From Saprospira grandis (GTDB lineage: Bacteria; Bacteroidota; Bacteroidia; Chitinophagales; Saprospiraceae), in assembly GCF_027594745.1 (NCBI RefSeq), contig NZ_CP110854.1:3489501-3553500 (forward strand): a stretch of DNA of 64,000 bases, in the 5' to 3' direction. Below, piece by piece: positions 33,717-42,289 of the stretch. The position numbers were made by a program, and so were the translations under genes. Under the pieces are notes generated by a model. The model was not told the DNA's origin. It made no database searches and saw only the letters and a program-made list of their open reading frames with translations. The stretch's first letter is position 1, and every line of letters begins with the position of its first letter.

Positions 33717-34757
33717 TTGAAAGAAATTTTGCTCCTGCGCTTCTCGGCTATGGGAGATGTGGCCATGTTGCAACCCGTTTTGCGACAAGCCCTGGCCCAA
33801 TATCCCGATTTGCGCTTTCGGCTATTGTCTAGACCCGCCTTTGCCCCCTTTTTTGCTCCCATCGATCGCCTAGAGTTTGTCGGCATTGATCTGGAGAAAG
33901 ATTATCAGGGCTTGGGCGGGATTTGGCGCTTGTCTAAAGAATTGCAAAAAGGACCCAAACCGCTAGCCATTGCCGATATGCACAATGTGTTGCGCACACA
34001 GGTCCTTGGCCCACTGCTCTCTTGGTCTTGGGGCATTCCCTTGGCCAAAATGCAGAAGGAAAGAGGGGCCAAAAAACAATTAGCAGCACCCAAAGCCCAT
34101 AAAAATATTCAGTATTTGCGCTCGCATCATCTGCGCTATGCCGATGTCTTGGCGAAATTGGGTTTTCCCATCGATTTATCAGCCAAGCTCGCTCCCCCCA
34201 TTTTTGAGGGAAGCACCGCTTTGGCCCCTTTTTTAACCCCCCAAGGACCCAAATTGGGGGTGGCGCCCAAGGCCCGCTATGCTGGTAAAACTTATCCTTT
34301 AGACCTTATGCAGCAAAGTCTAGAAGCTTTGCTGGCCGCCTGCCCAAATTTGCAAATCTATTTGTTTGGTGGACCTTCAGAAGGGCAGGAGTTTAGCCAA
34401 TGGCCTATTGCCCAATCTAAACAGTTGCATATTGTCGCTGGCCAACTTCCCCTCTCCGATGAATTAGCCCTCATGAGCCAATTAACGGCCTTTTTGGCCA
34501 TGGATTCTTCCAATATGCATATGGCCGCCTTTTTCGAAAAGCCCATTGTTTCCCTTTGGGGCGCTAGCCATCCCGCTTTTGGTTTTTACCCCTGGCGCCA
34601 ACCCTTGGCGCATGCCCTTCTACCTGATTATGAGCAGTTTCCTATGCTGCCCAGCTCCAGAAATGGCAGCAAAATGTTTAAGGGCTATGAAAATGCTATG
34701 GCCAGCATTTCTCCCCAACAAATTGTCGATAAATTACTGCCGCTTTTGCAGGCATAA
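33717..34757 (+). CDS. Glycosyltransferase family 9 (heptosyltransferase-like)
   Basis: A 346-residue GT9 protein that probably adds a sugar to the lipopolysaccharide core. MKEILLLRFSAMGDVAML matches the family N-terminus, and GVAPKARYAGKTYPLD, YLFGGPSEGQEF and FLAMDSSNMHMAAFFEKPIVSLWGASHPAFGF form the nucleotide-sugar domain. The start appears to be TTG at 33717: the next ATG is codon 12, inside the first strand, and there is no room upstream because the DUF4254 stop is at 33712-33714. Tight coupling with DUF4254 is evident. Confidence 0.9.
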   Translation: MKEILLLRFSAMGDVAMLQPVLRQALAQYPDLRFRLLSRPAFAPFFAPIDRLEFVGIDLEKDYQGLGGIWRLSKELQKGPKPLAIADMHNVLRTQVLGPLLSWSWGIPLAKMQKERGAKKQLAAPKAHKNIQYLRSHHLRYADVLAKLGFPIDLSAKLAPPIFEGSTALAPFLTPQGPKLGVAPKARYAGKTYPLDLMQQSLEALLAACPNLQIYLFGGPSEGQEFSQWPIAQSKQLHIVAGQLPLSDELALMSQLTAFLAMDSSNMHMAAFFEKPIVSLWGASHPAFGFYPWRQPLAHALLPDYEQFPMLPSSRNGSKMFKGYENAMASISPQQIVDKLLPLLQA

Positions 34758-34761
34758 AAAA

Positions 34762-34794
34762 AACCTAATCGCTTCTTGCGATTAGGTTTTTTTC
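34762..34794. terminator. Bidirectional terminator
   Basis: Eleven-base perfect stem AACCTAATCGC/GCGATTAGGTT with a five-base loop, flanked by As and Ts, between the convergent GT9 and peroxiredoxin-like genes. Confidence 0.88.
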
Positions 34795-34820
34795 TTAGGG
34801 GTAAAATCAAGGAAAACAAC

Positions 34821-35444
34821 TTATTTTTCGGCGCCAATGAGCTCTTCTAGCGGCAAATGGTCGTCTAGCGTTTTGCCATAATAGGCCTGCAAAATATTGC
34901 CTTTATGGTCCAAAACAAAGTCGGCGGGAATCAAAGCATCGGGCTTTTCTCCTTTGGCCATATAACTTCTAAAGTCTTTTTTATAGCTCTTTTTGCCCTT
35001 TTCAATATGGGCCAAGGTTTTTTCATCTTGCATGGCCGCCTTCAATTTATCGGGGTTGCGTTCTATCTTATAAGAGCGGTACAATTCTCCAGAGGGGTCG
35101 GCCACTACTTTAAAGGGCAGTTCGTGGTCTTCTACATAGCGAATGAGCTGCTCCTGAGGCGATTCATAAACGACGACCACCTCATAATTAGCGGCTTTGA
35201 GCTCTTCGTAGCGCTCCATCAATTCATGCGAACGAAGGTTGCAAACGGGGCACCAAGCGTGACGCATAAAAACCAACAGAACACGCTCTTGCTCTTTGAG
35301 CAATTTGCGCAATTTTAGCTTTTCGCCTCTTACTTCAGTGGTGTTGAAAAGGGGAGCTTCATCACCAGAATGTAGTCGGTCTGAAAGGGGAGCTTGTTGA
35401 GCAAAAAGAAAAAATCCAGTTAGCATTAAAATTAGGTTGTTCAT
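34821..35444 (-). CDS. Exported peroxiredoxin-like (AhpC/TSA) protein, paralogue 1
   Basis: A 207-residue thioredoxin-fold protein with a short signal peptide (about 1-16, ending FLFAQ). The redox motif is Cys65-Pro-Val-Cys68 (MRHAWCPVCNLRSHEL), followed by VVVVYESPQEQLIRYV and VADPSGELYRSYKIER, as in the AhpC-TSA_2 group. It probably reduces peroxides or disulfides outside the cytoplasm. A close paralogue lies 492 bases upstream in the same direction, separated by a GC-rich element. Confidence 0.83.
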   Translation of the reverse strand: MNNLILMLTGFFLFAQQAPLSDRLHSGDEAPLFNTTEVRGEKLKLRKLLKEQERVLLVFMRHAWCPVCNLRSHELMERYEELKAANYEVVVVYESPQEQLIRYVEDHELPFKVVADPSGELYRSYKIERNPDKLKAAMQDEKTLAHIEKGKKSYKKDFRSYMAKGEKPDALIPADFVLDHKGNILQAYYGKTLDDHLPLEELIGAEK

Positions 35445-35611
35445 TACTTGTTCTTATCAATTAAAGATTTATGAAAGATTATATTAGTGTCTTCAATAAT
35501 AATGGAATGGGCTATTTAATTGTTTGTTAACTCATTACTAAGGTGGTCTGAAATTTACTGTTCTATAGATACCAAAGTCACAGGAGGGTCACATTTTTTA
35601 GTGATTTTTTT

Positions 35612-35846
35612 GGGGCTGCCCCTTCCGCCGGCTTGAAAGCCAGCGCAAAGCGGTATCGCTTTGCGAACTTATACAAAATGAGGGTTAAAACCCTCATGAG
35701 TTCTTGGGCGGGTCGGGCTGTTCGGGGGCTCGCTGCTCGCTCGGCCCATCGCTTTTTTTCGCTTTGCTCAAAAAAGCTCGGTCTGGCCTTGGGCCACCCC
35801 CTACCATCCCTCAGCCGCGTCGCTTCGCTCCTTTTAGGGCCAAAAA
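35612..35846 (+). repeat. GC-rich element, copy 10, interrupted by palindromes
   Basis: The head GGGGCTGCCCC is split from the rest of the arm by GGCTTGAAAGCC (35630-35641), a CGCAAAGCG/CGCTTTGCG hairpin (35644-35665) and ATGAGGGTTAAAACCCTCAT (35678-35697). The remainder has a GCTTTTTT/AAAAAAGC variable stem with an internal loop, and GGCC-TTG-GGCC. A further hairpin AACCAGCTC/GAGCTGGTT lies at 35849-35873. Confidence 0.82.
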
Positions 35847-35936
35847 AGAACCAGCTCTTAGGGGGAGCTGGTTGGACTTGGTTCTTCTAAACATTTTGCA
35901 GGTTGAGTACCTAAGAATATTTAGAGGGGAGATCGA

Positions 35937-36587
35937 CTAATGGGAATTAGTATCTTGAAAAGATTGTTCTAGTAGTGTGTTTAAGGGCAGATGGTCGTCT
36001 AGGTAGTCGCCATAATAAGCCTTAAGGATTCTTCCTTTTTTGTCTAAGACGAAATCGGCGGGAATGAGGGCGTCTACGCTTTCTCCTTTGGCCATATAAG
36101 ACTTAAACTCTTTTTTGTACATTTTTTTGCCCTTTTCGATATGGGCCAAAGTTTCTTTACGGCCTAAAGAGGCTTTTAGTTTTTCGGCATTGCGTTCTAC
36201 CTTATATTCCTTATAAAGAAGGGCCTGGGGATCGGCAATGACTTTAAAGGGAAGTTCGTGGTCTTCTACATAGCGAATCAACTGTTCTTGGGGCGATTCA
36301 TAAACGACGACGACCTCATAGCCAGCCGCCTGTAAATTTTTGTAATTATCGATCAATTCGTGAGATCGAAGATTGCAGACGGGGCACCAGGCGTGGCGCA
36401 TAAAAACGAGCAATGTTTTTTCATTAGACTTTAGAATTTTCTTAAGTTTAATTAGCTCGCCATAGACGTCTTCAGTTTTAAAGAGGGGGGCTTTTTCGCC
36501 TTCTTGTAGGCGGAGACTATCTTGTGTGGGGACTTCTGTAGGGACTTCTGCAAAGAATGCAAAAAATAAGAGCATTAAAGAAATCAT
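35937..36587 (-). CDS. Exported peroxiredoxin-like (AhpC/TSA) protein, paralogue 2
   Basis: A 216-residue paralogue of the protein at 34821, with a signal peptide (about 1-13) and redox motif Cys68-Pro-Val-Cys71 (MRHAWCPVCNLRSHEL). Identity is high through the core (YESPQEQLIRYVEDHELPFKV, KKMYKKEFKSYMAKGE, DALIPADFVLD). The two likely arose by tandem duplication. Each is separated from its neighbours by intergenic repeats, suggesting separate transcription. Confidence 0.83.
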   Translation of the reverse strand: MISLMLLFFAFFAEVPTEVPTQDSLRLQEGEKAPLFKTEDVYGELIKLKKILKSNEKTLLVFMRHAWCPVCNLRSHELIDNYKNLQAAGYEVVVVYESPQEQLIRYVEDHELPFKVIADPQALLYKEYKVERNAEKLKASLGRKETLAHIEKGKKMYKKEFKSYMAKGESVDALIPADFVLDKKGRILKAYYGDYLDDHLPLNTLLEQSFQDTNSH

Positions 36588-36813
36588 GCTAAATGCGTAA
36601 AATTTACTTGTTTTAAAATAAAAGTCCGTTGGAATTGGTCGTCCTAGATTGTGCCTTATGTGATTTGGGTCACAAAGGTAAGCTCTTTTTTTGTCAAAAA
36701 AAATTAAATTTGTGATAAAAGCCTAAAAATCAGCGGTCCAGCCAATAAATTGTTCTGTCATTGAACAAATAGCCAATTTTGGCTGTATCTTGAGGTGGTC
36801 TATTTTGGGTAGG

Positions 36814-36970
36814 ACAGGCGGCGAAGCCGCCGCAGGCTGAGGGATGGACAGCAGTGGCCGAAGGCCAGACCGAGTTTTTTGAGCGTAGCGAAAAAAACGA
36901 AGGGCCGAGCAGGCCTGCGAGCTGCGACACAGCCCGACCCGAGCGAAGCGAGTGGGCAGCCCCAAAAAAA
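36814..36970 (-). repeat. GC-rich intergenic element, copy 11
   Basis: Minus-oriented copy with variable stem GTTTTTT paired with AAAAAAC around a TCGCTACGCTC inner hairpin, and second stem GGCC-TTC-GGCC. It ends GGGCAGCCCC plus As, 62 bases before the DUF4412-like gene. The gap 36588-36813 holds no recognised feature. Confidence 0.85.
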
Positions 36971-37031
36971 AGTAATCACTATTTTATCAAACCAATAGAG
37001 CCTTGGGCTCAAATAGAAAACAGAATTATTC

Positions 37032-37760
37032 ATGCGAAAAGCGCAATTAGCTATTTTTAGTCTTATTTTTTTCCTTGCTTTGGGCAGCACGAGCTTGATG
37101 GCCCAAAAGAAGATGGAGGAGGGCTATATTAAGTATACGATGAACATGGCTGGGGGAGAAGAGAACCCTATGGCGGGGATGCTGAATGGCTCGGAGATGA
37201 AGGTTTATTTTTTGGGCAGCCAGGTGAAGACCTCGATCAACATGATGAACGGCATGATGAACATGAATATCATTATGGACAATGAGGCGCAAGAGGGGCT
37301 GATGTTGATGTCGATACCGATGATGGGCAAAAACATGGCGGTAGAGCTCAGCAAAGAGCAAATGGAGGAGCTCAAGGCCAAGCAAAAGAGCAATGCGGCC
37401 GCTAGCCAGCCTACATTTAAGTATTATAAGCGCAAGCGGAAAAAAATTGCGGGCTATAAATGCCATAAGGTGGAGGTCCAAATGCCTGGCGTTTCGGAGA
37501 CTTTGACCATGTATGTGACCAAAAAGATTCAGCCTGTAGGGCAAAGTCAGATTCAGGAGCAGCTACCTGGTTTGGAAGGTTTTCCACTTCGGTACGAAAT
37601 TAGCCAAGGAGGAATGAAGTTAGTTTTTGAGGCCGATGAGATTTCTAACAAACCCCCAAAAGCCGAGGTTTTTGACAAAAGCATTCCAGAAGGCTATGAA
37701 AAAACAACCCTAGAAGAGCTGGGCGGAATGCAAGGCTTAGGCGGTGGTTTTGGCCTCTAA
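37032..37760 (+). CDS. Exported DUF4412-like protein, paralogue 1
   Basis: A 242-residue periplasmic-type protein with a signal peptide (about 1-24, ending SLMAQ). Methionine is very frequent at residues about 45-125 (NMAGGEENPMAGMLNG, MMNGMMNMNIIMDNEAQ, LMLMSIPMMGKNM). IAGYKCHKVEV and PLRYEISQGGMKLVFEADEI fit the DUF4412 group of Bacteroidota. Function unknown. A shorter paralogue follows 35 bases downstream, so the two are probably one operon. Confidence 0.72.
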   Translation: MRKAQLAIFSLIFFLALGSTSLMAQKKMEEGYIKYTMNMAGGEENPMAGMLNGSEMKVYFLGSQVKTSINMMNGMMNMNIIMDNEAQEGLMLMSIPMMGKNMAVELSKEQMEELKAKQKSNAAASQPTFKYYKRKRKKIAGYKCHKVEVQMPGVSETLTMYVTKKIQPVGQSQIQEQLPGLEGFPLRYEISQGGMKLVFEADEISNKPPKAEVFDKSIPEGYEKTTLEELGGMQGLGGGFGL

Positions 37761-37795
37761 AACAGATATTTTACTACCATTTTATACTCCATTCT

Positions 37796-38509
37796 ATGAG
37801 AAATTCAGTTTTATTCCTGCTCTTTGCGGTTGTTTTTGCCCTTCCTTCTACCCAAGCGCAGCTATTTCGTTCTAAGAAAATGAACAAAGGGAGCATTACC
37901 TACACCCTTAATGTAGAAGAGAGCAAGGACCCCAATGTGGCCATGGTCAATAATTCTACGCTCAAGTTGGTTTTCCTCAAGGGCGACCTCCGCGCAACGG
38001 GGGCAGTTATGGGCGGCCTAATCATGGGCGACCTCATTATGAATAGTGGGGACAGCAAAGGCTTGGCGCTTATCCAGATGATGGGCGAAAAAACAGCCAT
38101 GAAAATCCCTTCGGAAGATGTGAAGAAGGCCCAAAAGGAAATGACCAATTTGGATGAAATTACCACTCAGTTTAAAGAGGTAAAAGGAGGGGAGAAAGAA
38201 ATTGCGGGCTACAAATGCCGTAAGGTGTTTGCCAATAACCCCAAAGATCCCACAACCAAAGTGGCCATTTATTTGACCGACAAAATTGATGTGAGCGCCG
38301 TTTCTTTTATGAACGAAGTGAGCGAAAAACTAGGCGGTTTTCCCCTCGGTATCGAGGTAGATAGCCCCGATGGTAAGTTTTCTATGCTAGCCACAGAAGT
38401 GGACAAGTCTACGCCTGTAAGCAGCAATTTTGATTTGGTTATCCCCGAGGGTTATACCGAAAAAACAAGCGAAGAATTGCAGCAAACCTCTCCCGCTATT
38501 GGCGGATAA
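37796..38509 (+). CDS. Exported DUF4412-like protein, paralogue 2
   Basis: A 237-residue paralogue of the preceding protein with a signal peptide ending PSTQAQ. It shares GSITYTLNVEESKDPNVAM, IAGYKCRKVFAN, the GFPLGIEV segment and a C-terminal IPEGY. It is less methionine-rich. Its tail ends in SPAIGG where paralogue 1 has GLGGGFGL. Function unknown; probably periplasmic. Confidence 0.72.
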   Translation: MRNSVLFLLFAVVFALPSTQAQLFRSKKMNKGSITYTLNVEESKDPNVAMVNNSTLKLVFLKGDLRATGAVMGGLIMGDLIMNSGDSKGLALIQMMGEKTAMKIPSEDVKKAQKEMTNLDEITTQFKEVKGGEKEIAGYKCRKVFANNPKDPTTKVAIYLTDKIDVSAVSFMNEVSEKLGGFPLGIEVDSPDGKFSMLATEVDKSTPVSSNFDLVIPEGYTEKTSEELQQTSPAIGG

Positions 38510-38630
38510 TGTTTTTATCGCTTAATTTTATAATTACCTCTAGGCTGGGCTTAGGGGTAATTTTTTATTTTGAGCCAAGCGGCTTATTTTGTCCCGCTCC
38601 CTCAAAAAAGTGCTTAACCAATTATTACTT

Positions 38631-39623
38631 ATGCTAGTTCGCCACCTTAGTTTTTTCCTCTTATGTCTGGGCTGCTCGCTCAGCCTATGGGCCCAGCCCC
38701 AACGCTTCAATGGGGGATTCCCAATTTGTACACCAGATGATAGTCCCGCCGAAGTTGAACCCGAATTAGAGCAAACGCTCAAGGCCATTTATGGAGGCTG
38801 CCAATTGGCCCAAGATGAACGAGTCTTGAAAAAAAGAAAAGACCCAGAAGCCTACATTATTAGCGATTATCAGGAGCAAATGCAAGCTTTTGTTTCCTAT
38901 GCCCAAACGCTAAACGATAAACTCAATGGGAGCCCCCGAAAAAAGCTATTGGACCAACTTGAAAAGTTGCTGAAAAAAGGCAAATTTGAAGATGCTCAGC
39001 TTCTGCTCAAAAAAGAAAAACTGCCCGGCCAAGGACAAGAAGATTGGCAAACGCTCTATTTTGCTTGGGCCAATTATCGCTATGAAGCCCAGGCCGAAGC
39101 CCCCTGGCTAGACCCCATGAACCGCCGTGTCAATCGCCGCTATCGGGCCATCCTCAATTATGTGACCCAACGCTTTGAACAGCCCTTTGGCCAACAGGCC
39201 CAAATGGGTGGGGTAGTGGCCGATGCCGCCCAAGCCCTAAGCAATTGCATGGCCTATCCCGAAAACCTGGCCTGGCAAGGAGAAGGCGGCTTCAATATGA
39301 AAAAAGAAGACGAACTCCGCCGCCTCGCCTCCGATATCGCTTATCTCGAATGGCGCACCCAAGAAAAAATTAACGGCCGAAGAGCTTATGATATTGATCG
39401 CAAAGCCATCATGAAAATTAAATTGGCCCTCTTTGATGTGATCCGCAGCATGGAACGCCAAAAAAGAAACTGGTATACCGAACCCCAACATGGCGAAAAC
39501 CTCCAAGTTCTCTATAACCTCAGCTTCGAAAATGGCTGGCGAGTAGACGCTAGCAACGCCCTGAAAGAAGAAACCTCCCAAAACGAAAATAACCCGATTT
39601 TACCCAGCCGAATTGAATACTAA
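38631..39623 (+). CDS. Exported helical protein of unknown function
   Basis: A 330-residue protein with a signal peptide MLVRHLSFFLLCLGCSLSLWA. The ATG at 38631 gives this peptide directly, whereas a TTG 14 codons upstream would add a poor extension. The mature part is mostly charged and helical (ISDYQEQMQAFVSYAQTLND, KKLLDQLEKLLKKGKFEDAQ, NRRVNRRYRAILNYVTQRFEQ) and might contain tetratricopeptide-like helices. No family recognised. It converges with rpsP across a shared terminator. Confidence 0.65.
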   Translation: MLVRHLSFFLLCLGCSLSLWAQPQRFNGGFPICTPDDSPAEVEPELEQTLKAIYGGCQLAQDERVLKKRKDPEAYIISDYQEQMQAFVSYAQTLNDKLNGSPRKKLLDQLEKLLKKGKFEDAQLLLKKEKLPGQGQEDWQTLYFAWANYRYEAQAEAPWLDPMNRRVNRRYRAILNYVTQRFEQPFGQQAQMGGVVADAAQALSNCMAYPENLAWQGEGGFNMKKEDELRRLASDIAYLEWRTQEKINGRRAYDIDRKAIMKIKLALFDVIRSMERQKRNWYTEPQHGENLQVLYNLSFENGWRVDASNALKEETSQNENNPILPSRIEY

Positions 39624-39630
39624 CAAAAAA

Positions 39631-39660
39631 AAGGGGATAAGCCTAAAGCTTATCCCCTTT
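39631..39660. terminator. Bidirectional terminator
   Basis: Stem AAGGGGATAAGC/GCTTATCCCCTT with a five-base loop, As before and Ts after, between convergent genes. Confidence 0.88.
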
Positions 39661-39681
39661 GTCCGTTTAAGTCAAAATGAC

Positions 39682-40179
39682 TTAGGCTTCTGCATCAGTT
39701 CCTTCTTCTGTAGAAGCTTCAACCTCAGTGGATTCAGGAGCTTCCTCTACCTTAGGCTCAGGCTTGGCAGGAGGAGTTCCAAAAATCATCTGACGTTGCT
39801 TTTCTAGACGCTGCTTGGTTTGCTCACGACGAGACTCTACCACAGCTTCTTTACCTTCAATCCATTGCGCTAGTTTAGCATCAGCCTGCTCTTGAGTAAG
39901 AGCACCTTTGGCTACACCACGCTGAAGATGCTTCTTGTAGAATACACCTTTGAATTTCAAAATGGCACGAACAGTGTCGGTAGGTTGTGCACCTTTCATC
40001 AACCAGTCAAAAGCGGCATCACGGTCCACATTGATTGTAGCAGGTACAGTCAATGGGTTGTAAGTACCAATGCGCTCAATGTACTTACCGTCACGGGGAG
40101 CACGAGAGTCAGCAATAACGATGTGATAAAAAGGCGCTTTTTTGCGTCCTTTGCGTTGCAAACGAATCTTTACGGGCAT
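39682..40179 (-). CDS. rpsP: 30S ribosomal protein S16 with acidic C-terminal extension
   Basis: A 165-residue S16. The first 80 residues are the conserved core (MPVKIRLQRKGRKKAPFYHI, ADSRAPRDGKYIERIGTYNP). Residues about 85-165 form an added helical and then Glu/Pro/Thr-rich acidic tail (AKPEPKVEEAPESTEVEAS). Long S16 tails are common in Bacteroidota. ATG 40179 was chosen by the family start; the frame continues upstream only through a GC-rich element. The usual neighbours rimM, trmD and rplS are absent. Confidence 0.95.
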   Translation of the reverse strand: MPVKIRLQRKGRKKAPFYHIVIADSRAPRDGKYIERIGTYNPLTVPATINVDRDAAFDWLMKGAQPTDTVRAILKFKGVFYKKHLQRGVAKGALTQEQADAKLAQWIEGKEAVVESRREQTKQRLEKQRQMIFGTPPAKPEPKVEEAPESTEVEASTEEGTDAEA

Positions 40180-40303
40180 GTCTGTAAAATTTAAGCCTGT
40201 GATTTTGATCCCCCACTGAACTTGCTGAACAAGCGGTGGGGCTTTACGAAAGCACAAAGATACATTCTTTTCCGAGTTTTTACCCTTTTCTTTTTCTTTT
40301 TTT

Positions 40304-40447
40304 GGGGCTGCCCCGGCCTTTGGCCGGGTCGGGCTATGCGGGGGCTCGCTGTTCGCTCGGCCCTTCAGGCTCCACTTCGTTTCGCCTTTGGTCTGGCCTG
40401 CGGCCACCCCCTACTATCCCTCAGCCAAAGCGGGCAAAGCCCGCTTT
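40304..40447 (+). repeat. GC-rich intergenic element, copy 12
   Basis: Head stem CCCGGCC-TTT-GGCCGGG, CTCGGCCC, variable stem region AGGC...GCCT (with an irregular CACTTCGTTTC interior), GGTCTG and GGCC-TGC-GGCC. Tail GCGGGC-AAA-GCCCGC, ending just before the rhodanese stop. Confidence 0.83.
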
Positions 40448-40454
40448 TCTGGAC

Positions 40455-40754
40455 CTACATCAGCTCGTAGATGCCCCCAATGAGGTTGTAGCAATCTAAA
40501 TCTTTGCGCTGCCGACTAATTCTTTGTATGGCCAGTTGGCTGCGCAGCCCTTTGCGGCAATAAAGGACCAAACAGCTATTTTTTGGCACTCTTTCTATAA
40601 AAGGTCCCAAATCAGATAAAGGGACGAGCTGCCCACCAATATTAAAGTCTTCATGTTCGTGTGGCTCTCGAACATCCACTAGGATAAAGTCCTTATTTTG
40701 GGCCTGCCACTTTTTTAAGGTCCGTAAATCAATTTGCTGAATACTATTCATCAT
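40455..40754 (-). CDS. Rhodanese-like domain protein
   Basis: A 99-residue single rhodanese domain with catalytic Cys66 in the loop CRKGLRS, and the family pattern FILVDVREPHEHEDFNIGG and LVPLSDL. Such small proteins transfer persulfide sulfur. Two adjacent ATGs (MM) make the start ambiguous by one codon. It starts 13 bases after the stop of the DUF4230 gene, so the two may be co-transcribed. Confidence 0.9.
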   Translation of the reverse strand: MMNSIQQIDLRTLKKWQAQNKDFILVDVREPHEHEDFNIGGQLVPLSDLGPFIERVPKNSCLVLYCRKGLRSQLAIQRISRQRKDLDCYNLIGGIYELM

Positions 40755-40767
40755 GGGGGAGGAGATT

Positions 40768-41466
40768 TTAATCTGAGCCTTTACTGCCCTTGGGCTCAGA
40801 GAGGGGAGGAATTTTAATTTTAATCATTGAATCGGCAGAAGGGGGGGCGATCTGCTGTTCTTCTATATTTTTTTGAGGGGCCCGAAGGGCCTCAAAGGTC
40901 CAGCCATTTTGCTCTACCAATAGTTTGATTAGGCCCAAATTGCGTAGCCCTTCTCTGCGGGCTTTGCCCATCAGCTCACTTTCTTGGGCCTCTTCTCGGA
41001 GCATTTTCTTAACAACCACATTGATGCTCGTCAATTCATCTTCATTAAAGGCATTAAATACCCCTTCTTGGATGTCGTAATACTCTAAGTCGTGGTCTAT
41101 AGATAAGATCTGGGGCTCGGGAAGGTTGCGTACCCGAACAATTTTTTGGACCTCATCTACTTCCCAATCTAACTGACTGAGGTCGTAGCCCACGGCTACT
41201 TTGGCCTTCACTTTGACCAAGGCTTTTTTGCGTAAGGGACTGATATCGTAGGCATAAAAATTATTATACTCATGCAGATTAGAGAATTCGCCCTCTACGG
41301 TCACTAACTTGGCTACTTCTTTAATGCGTTCTAGCAAAATTTGTTGCTTAGCCTGAGGCATGGGGTCTTTTTTCTCCAAATTTTGGCCCAAAATAAAAAA
41401 GTGGTAGCCTGCGGCTCCACCTAATGCTCCTAAAAACATAAAAAGAAGATAATCGAAAAAACGCAT
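40768..41466 (-). CDS. DUF4230 membrane-anchored protein
   Basis: A 232-residue protein with one N-terminal transmembrane segment (about 5-27) and a soluble domain of the DUF4230 type (VTVEGEFSNLHEYNNFYAYDISPLRKKALVKVKAKVAVGYDLSQLDWEVDE). The C-terminal tail is proline-rich and polar (IKIKIPPLSEPKGSKGSD). Function unknown for the family; topology suggests a periplasm-facing or membrane-surface domain. It lies upstream of the rhodanese gene. Confidence 0.82.
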   Translation of the reverse strand: MRFFDYLLFMFLGALGGAAGYHFFILGQNLEKKDPMPQAKQQILLERIKEVAKLVTVEGEFSNLHEYNNFYAYDISPLRKKALVKVKAKVAVGYDLSQLDWEVDEVQKIVRVRNLPEPQILSIDHDLEYYDIQEGVFNAFNEDELTSINVVVKKMLREEAQESELMGKARREGLRNLGLIKLLVEQNGWTFEALRAPQKNIEEQQIAPPSADSMIKIKIPPLSEPKGSKGSD

Positions 41467-41582
41467 AACAATAAAAGCTTTGGTGAGTTGATTAAAACTA
41501 AGCTTTTATTTTAATATTTTTCTTGAAATAAGCGCTTTTAAGTTGGACCTAGAGGAGGGCAGCAACGGCTATAGCCAAAATT

Positions 41583-41654
41583 ATGAGGGGTTCGACCCTC
41601 ATTCATATATTATTGCGAAGCAATACCCCTCTTGCTGTAGGTGTCTACCTACAG
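41583..41654 (-). repeat. Triplet of short palindromes
   Basis: ATGAGGGGTTCGACCCTCAT (41583-41602), ATTGCGAAGCAAT (41612-41624) and CTGTAGGTGTCTACCTACAG (41635-41654). The last keeps its outer stem with a changed core. They lead directly into a minus-oriented arm. Confidence 0.85.
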
Positions 41655-41785
41655 CATCGGCCTAGGGGCCTGAAGGGGTGGCCGCAGGCCAGACCGAAGG
41701 CGAAACGAAGTGAAGCCTGAAGGGCCGAGCAGACCTGCGAGCCCCGCAAGGGCCCGGCCGCCAAAGGCGGCAGGCCCCAAAAAAA
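41655..41785 (-). repeat. GC-rich intergenic element, copy 13
   Basis: Minus-oriented arm with AGGC...GCCT variable region like copy 12, second stem GGCC-TGC-GGCC, and GCCGCC-TTT-GGCGGC near the end. It ends GGCAGGCCCC plus As immediately next to the mreD stop. Confidence 0.85.
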
Positions 41786-42289
41786 TTAGACCCTAATTTT
41801 AAAAATAAACTGATAGAGCAGCACAAAAAGAGAGGAAATGATAAAGCTCAGGATACAACGAGCTAGCCACAACCAACTGAAGCTCAGGTCTTCTAGTAGG
41901 GTGGCCATAATCATGTAGGCGCCCATCATCAGGGCGGTATAACGGATAATCCAGCTGCGGCCCAAGCTCTCTTTGCTTAGCAGTTGGCCTGGCTCATAGC
42001 CCGAAATAGGCTCTATGATAGCGCAAATGAGGGGGCGTAAAAAGGCCAAGGCCACCATAACGGCCGCATGCAAGCCAAAACTATTGAGAAAAGTATCGAC
42101 GCCCAAGCCTAGGGCAAAGGCCAAAATCAGGGCCAAAACCATAGGGATTTCTAGGGGCAGCAAGAGCACAAAAAGCGGATGAATGTAAATATCAATCAGC
42201 TTAAAATCTACATATTTGAAGAGCAGACCCTGCAACAACAAAACAAAGATAAAGCGGAAAATATTGATGCCAAAAAGGTTATTGCTCAT
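41786..42289 (-). CDS. mreD: Rod shape-determining protein MreD
   Basis: A 167-residue protein with about five membrane segments, in the order mreB-mreC-mreD. Motif support is weak, as for all MreD, but IYIHPLFVLLLPLEIPMVLALILAFALGLGVDTF fits. It is part of the elongasome that positions MreB filaments and cell wall synthesis. Its start overlaps the mreC stop by 11 bases. Genes for PBP2 and RodA, which often follow, are absent; a GC-rich element abuts the stop. Confidence 0.88.
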   Translation of the reverse strand: MSNNLFGINIFRFIFVLLLQGLLFKYVDFKLIDIYIHPLFVLLLPLEIPMVLALILAFALGLGVDTFLNSFGLHAAVMVALAFLRPLICAIIEPISGYEPGQLLSKESLGRSWIIRYTALMMGAYMIMATLLEDLSFSWLWLARCILSFIISSLFVLLYQFIFKIRV

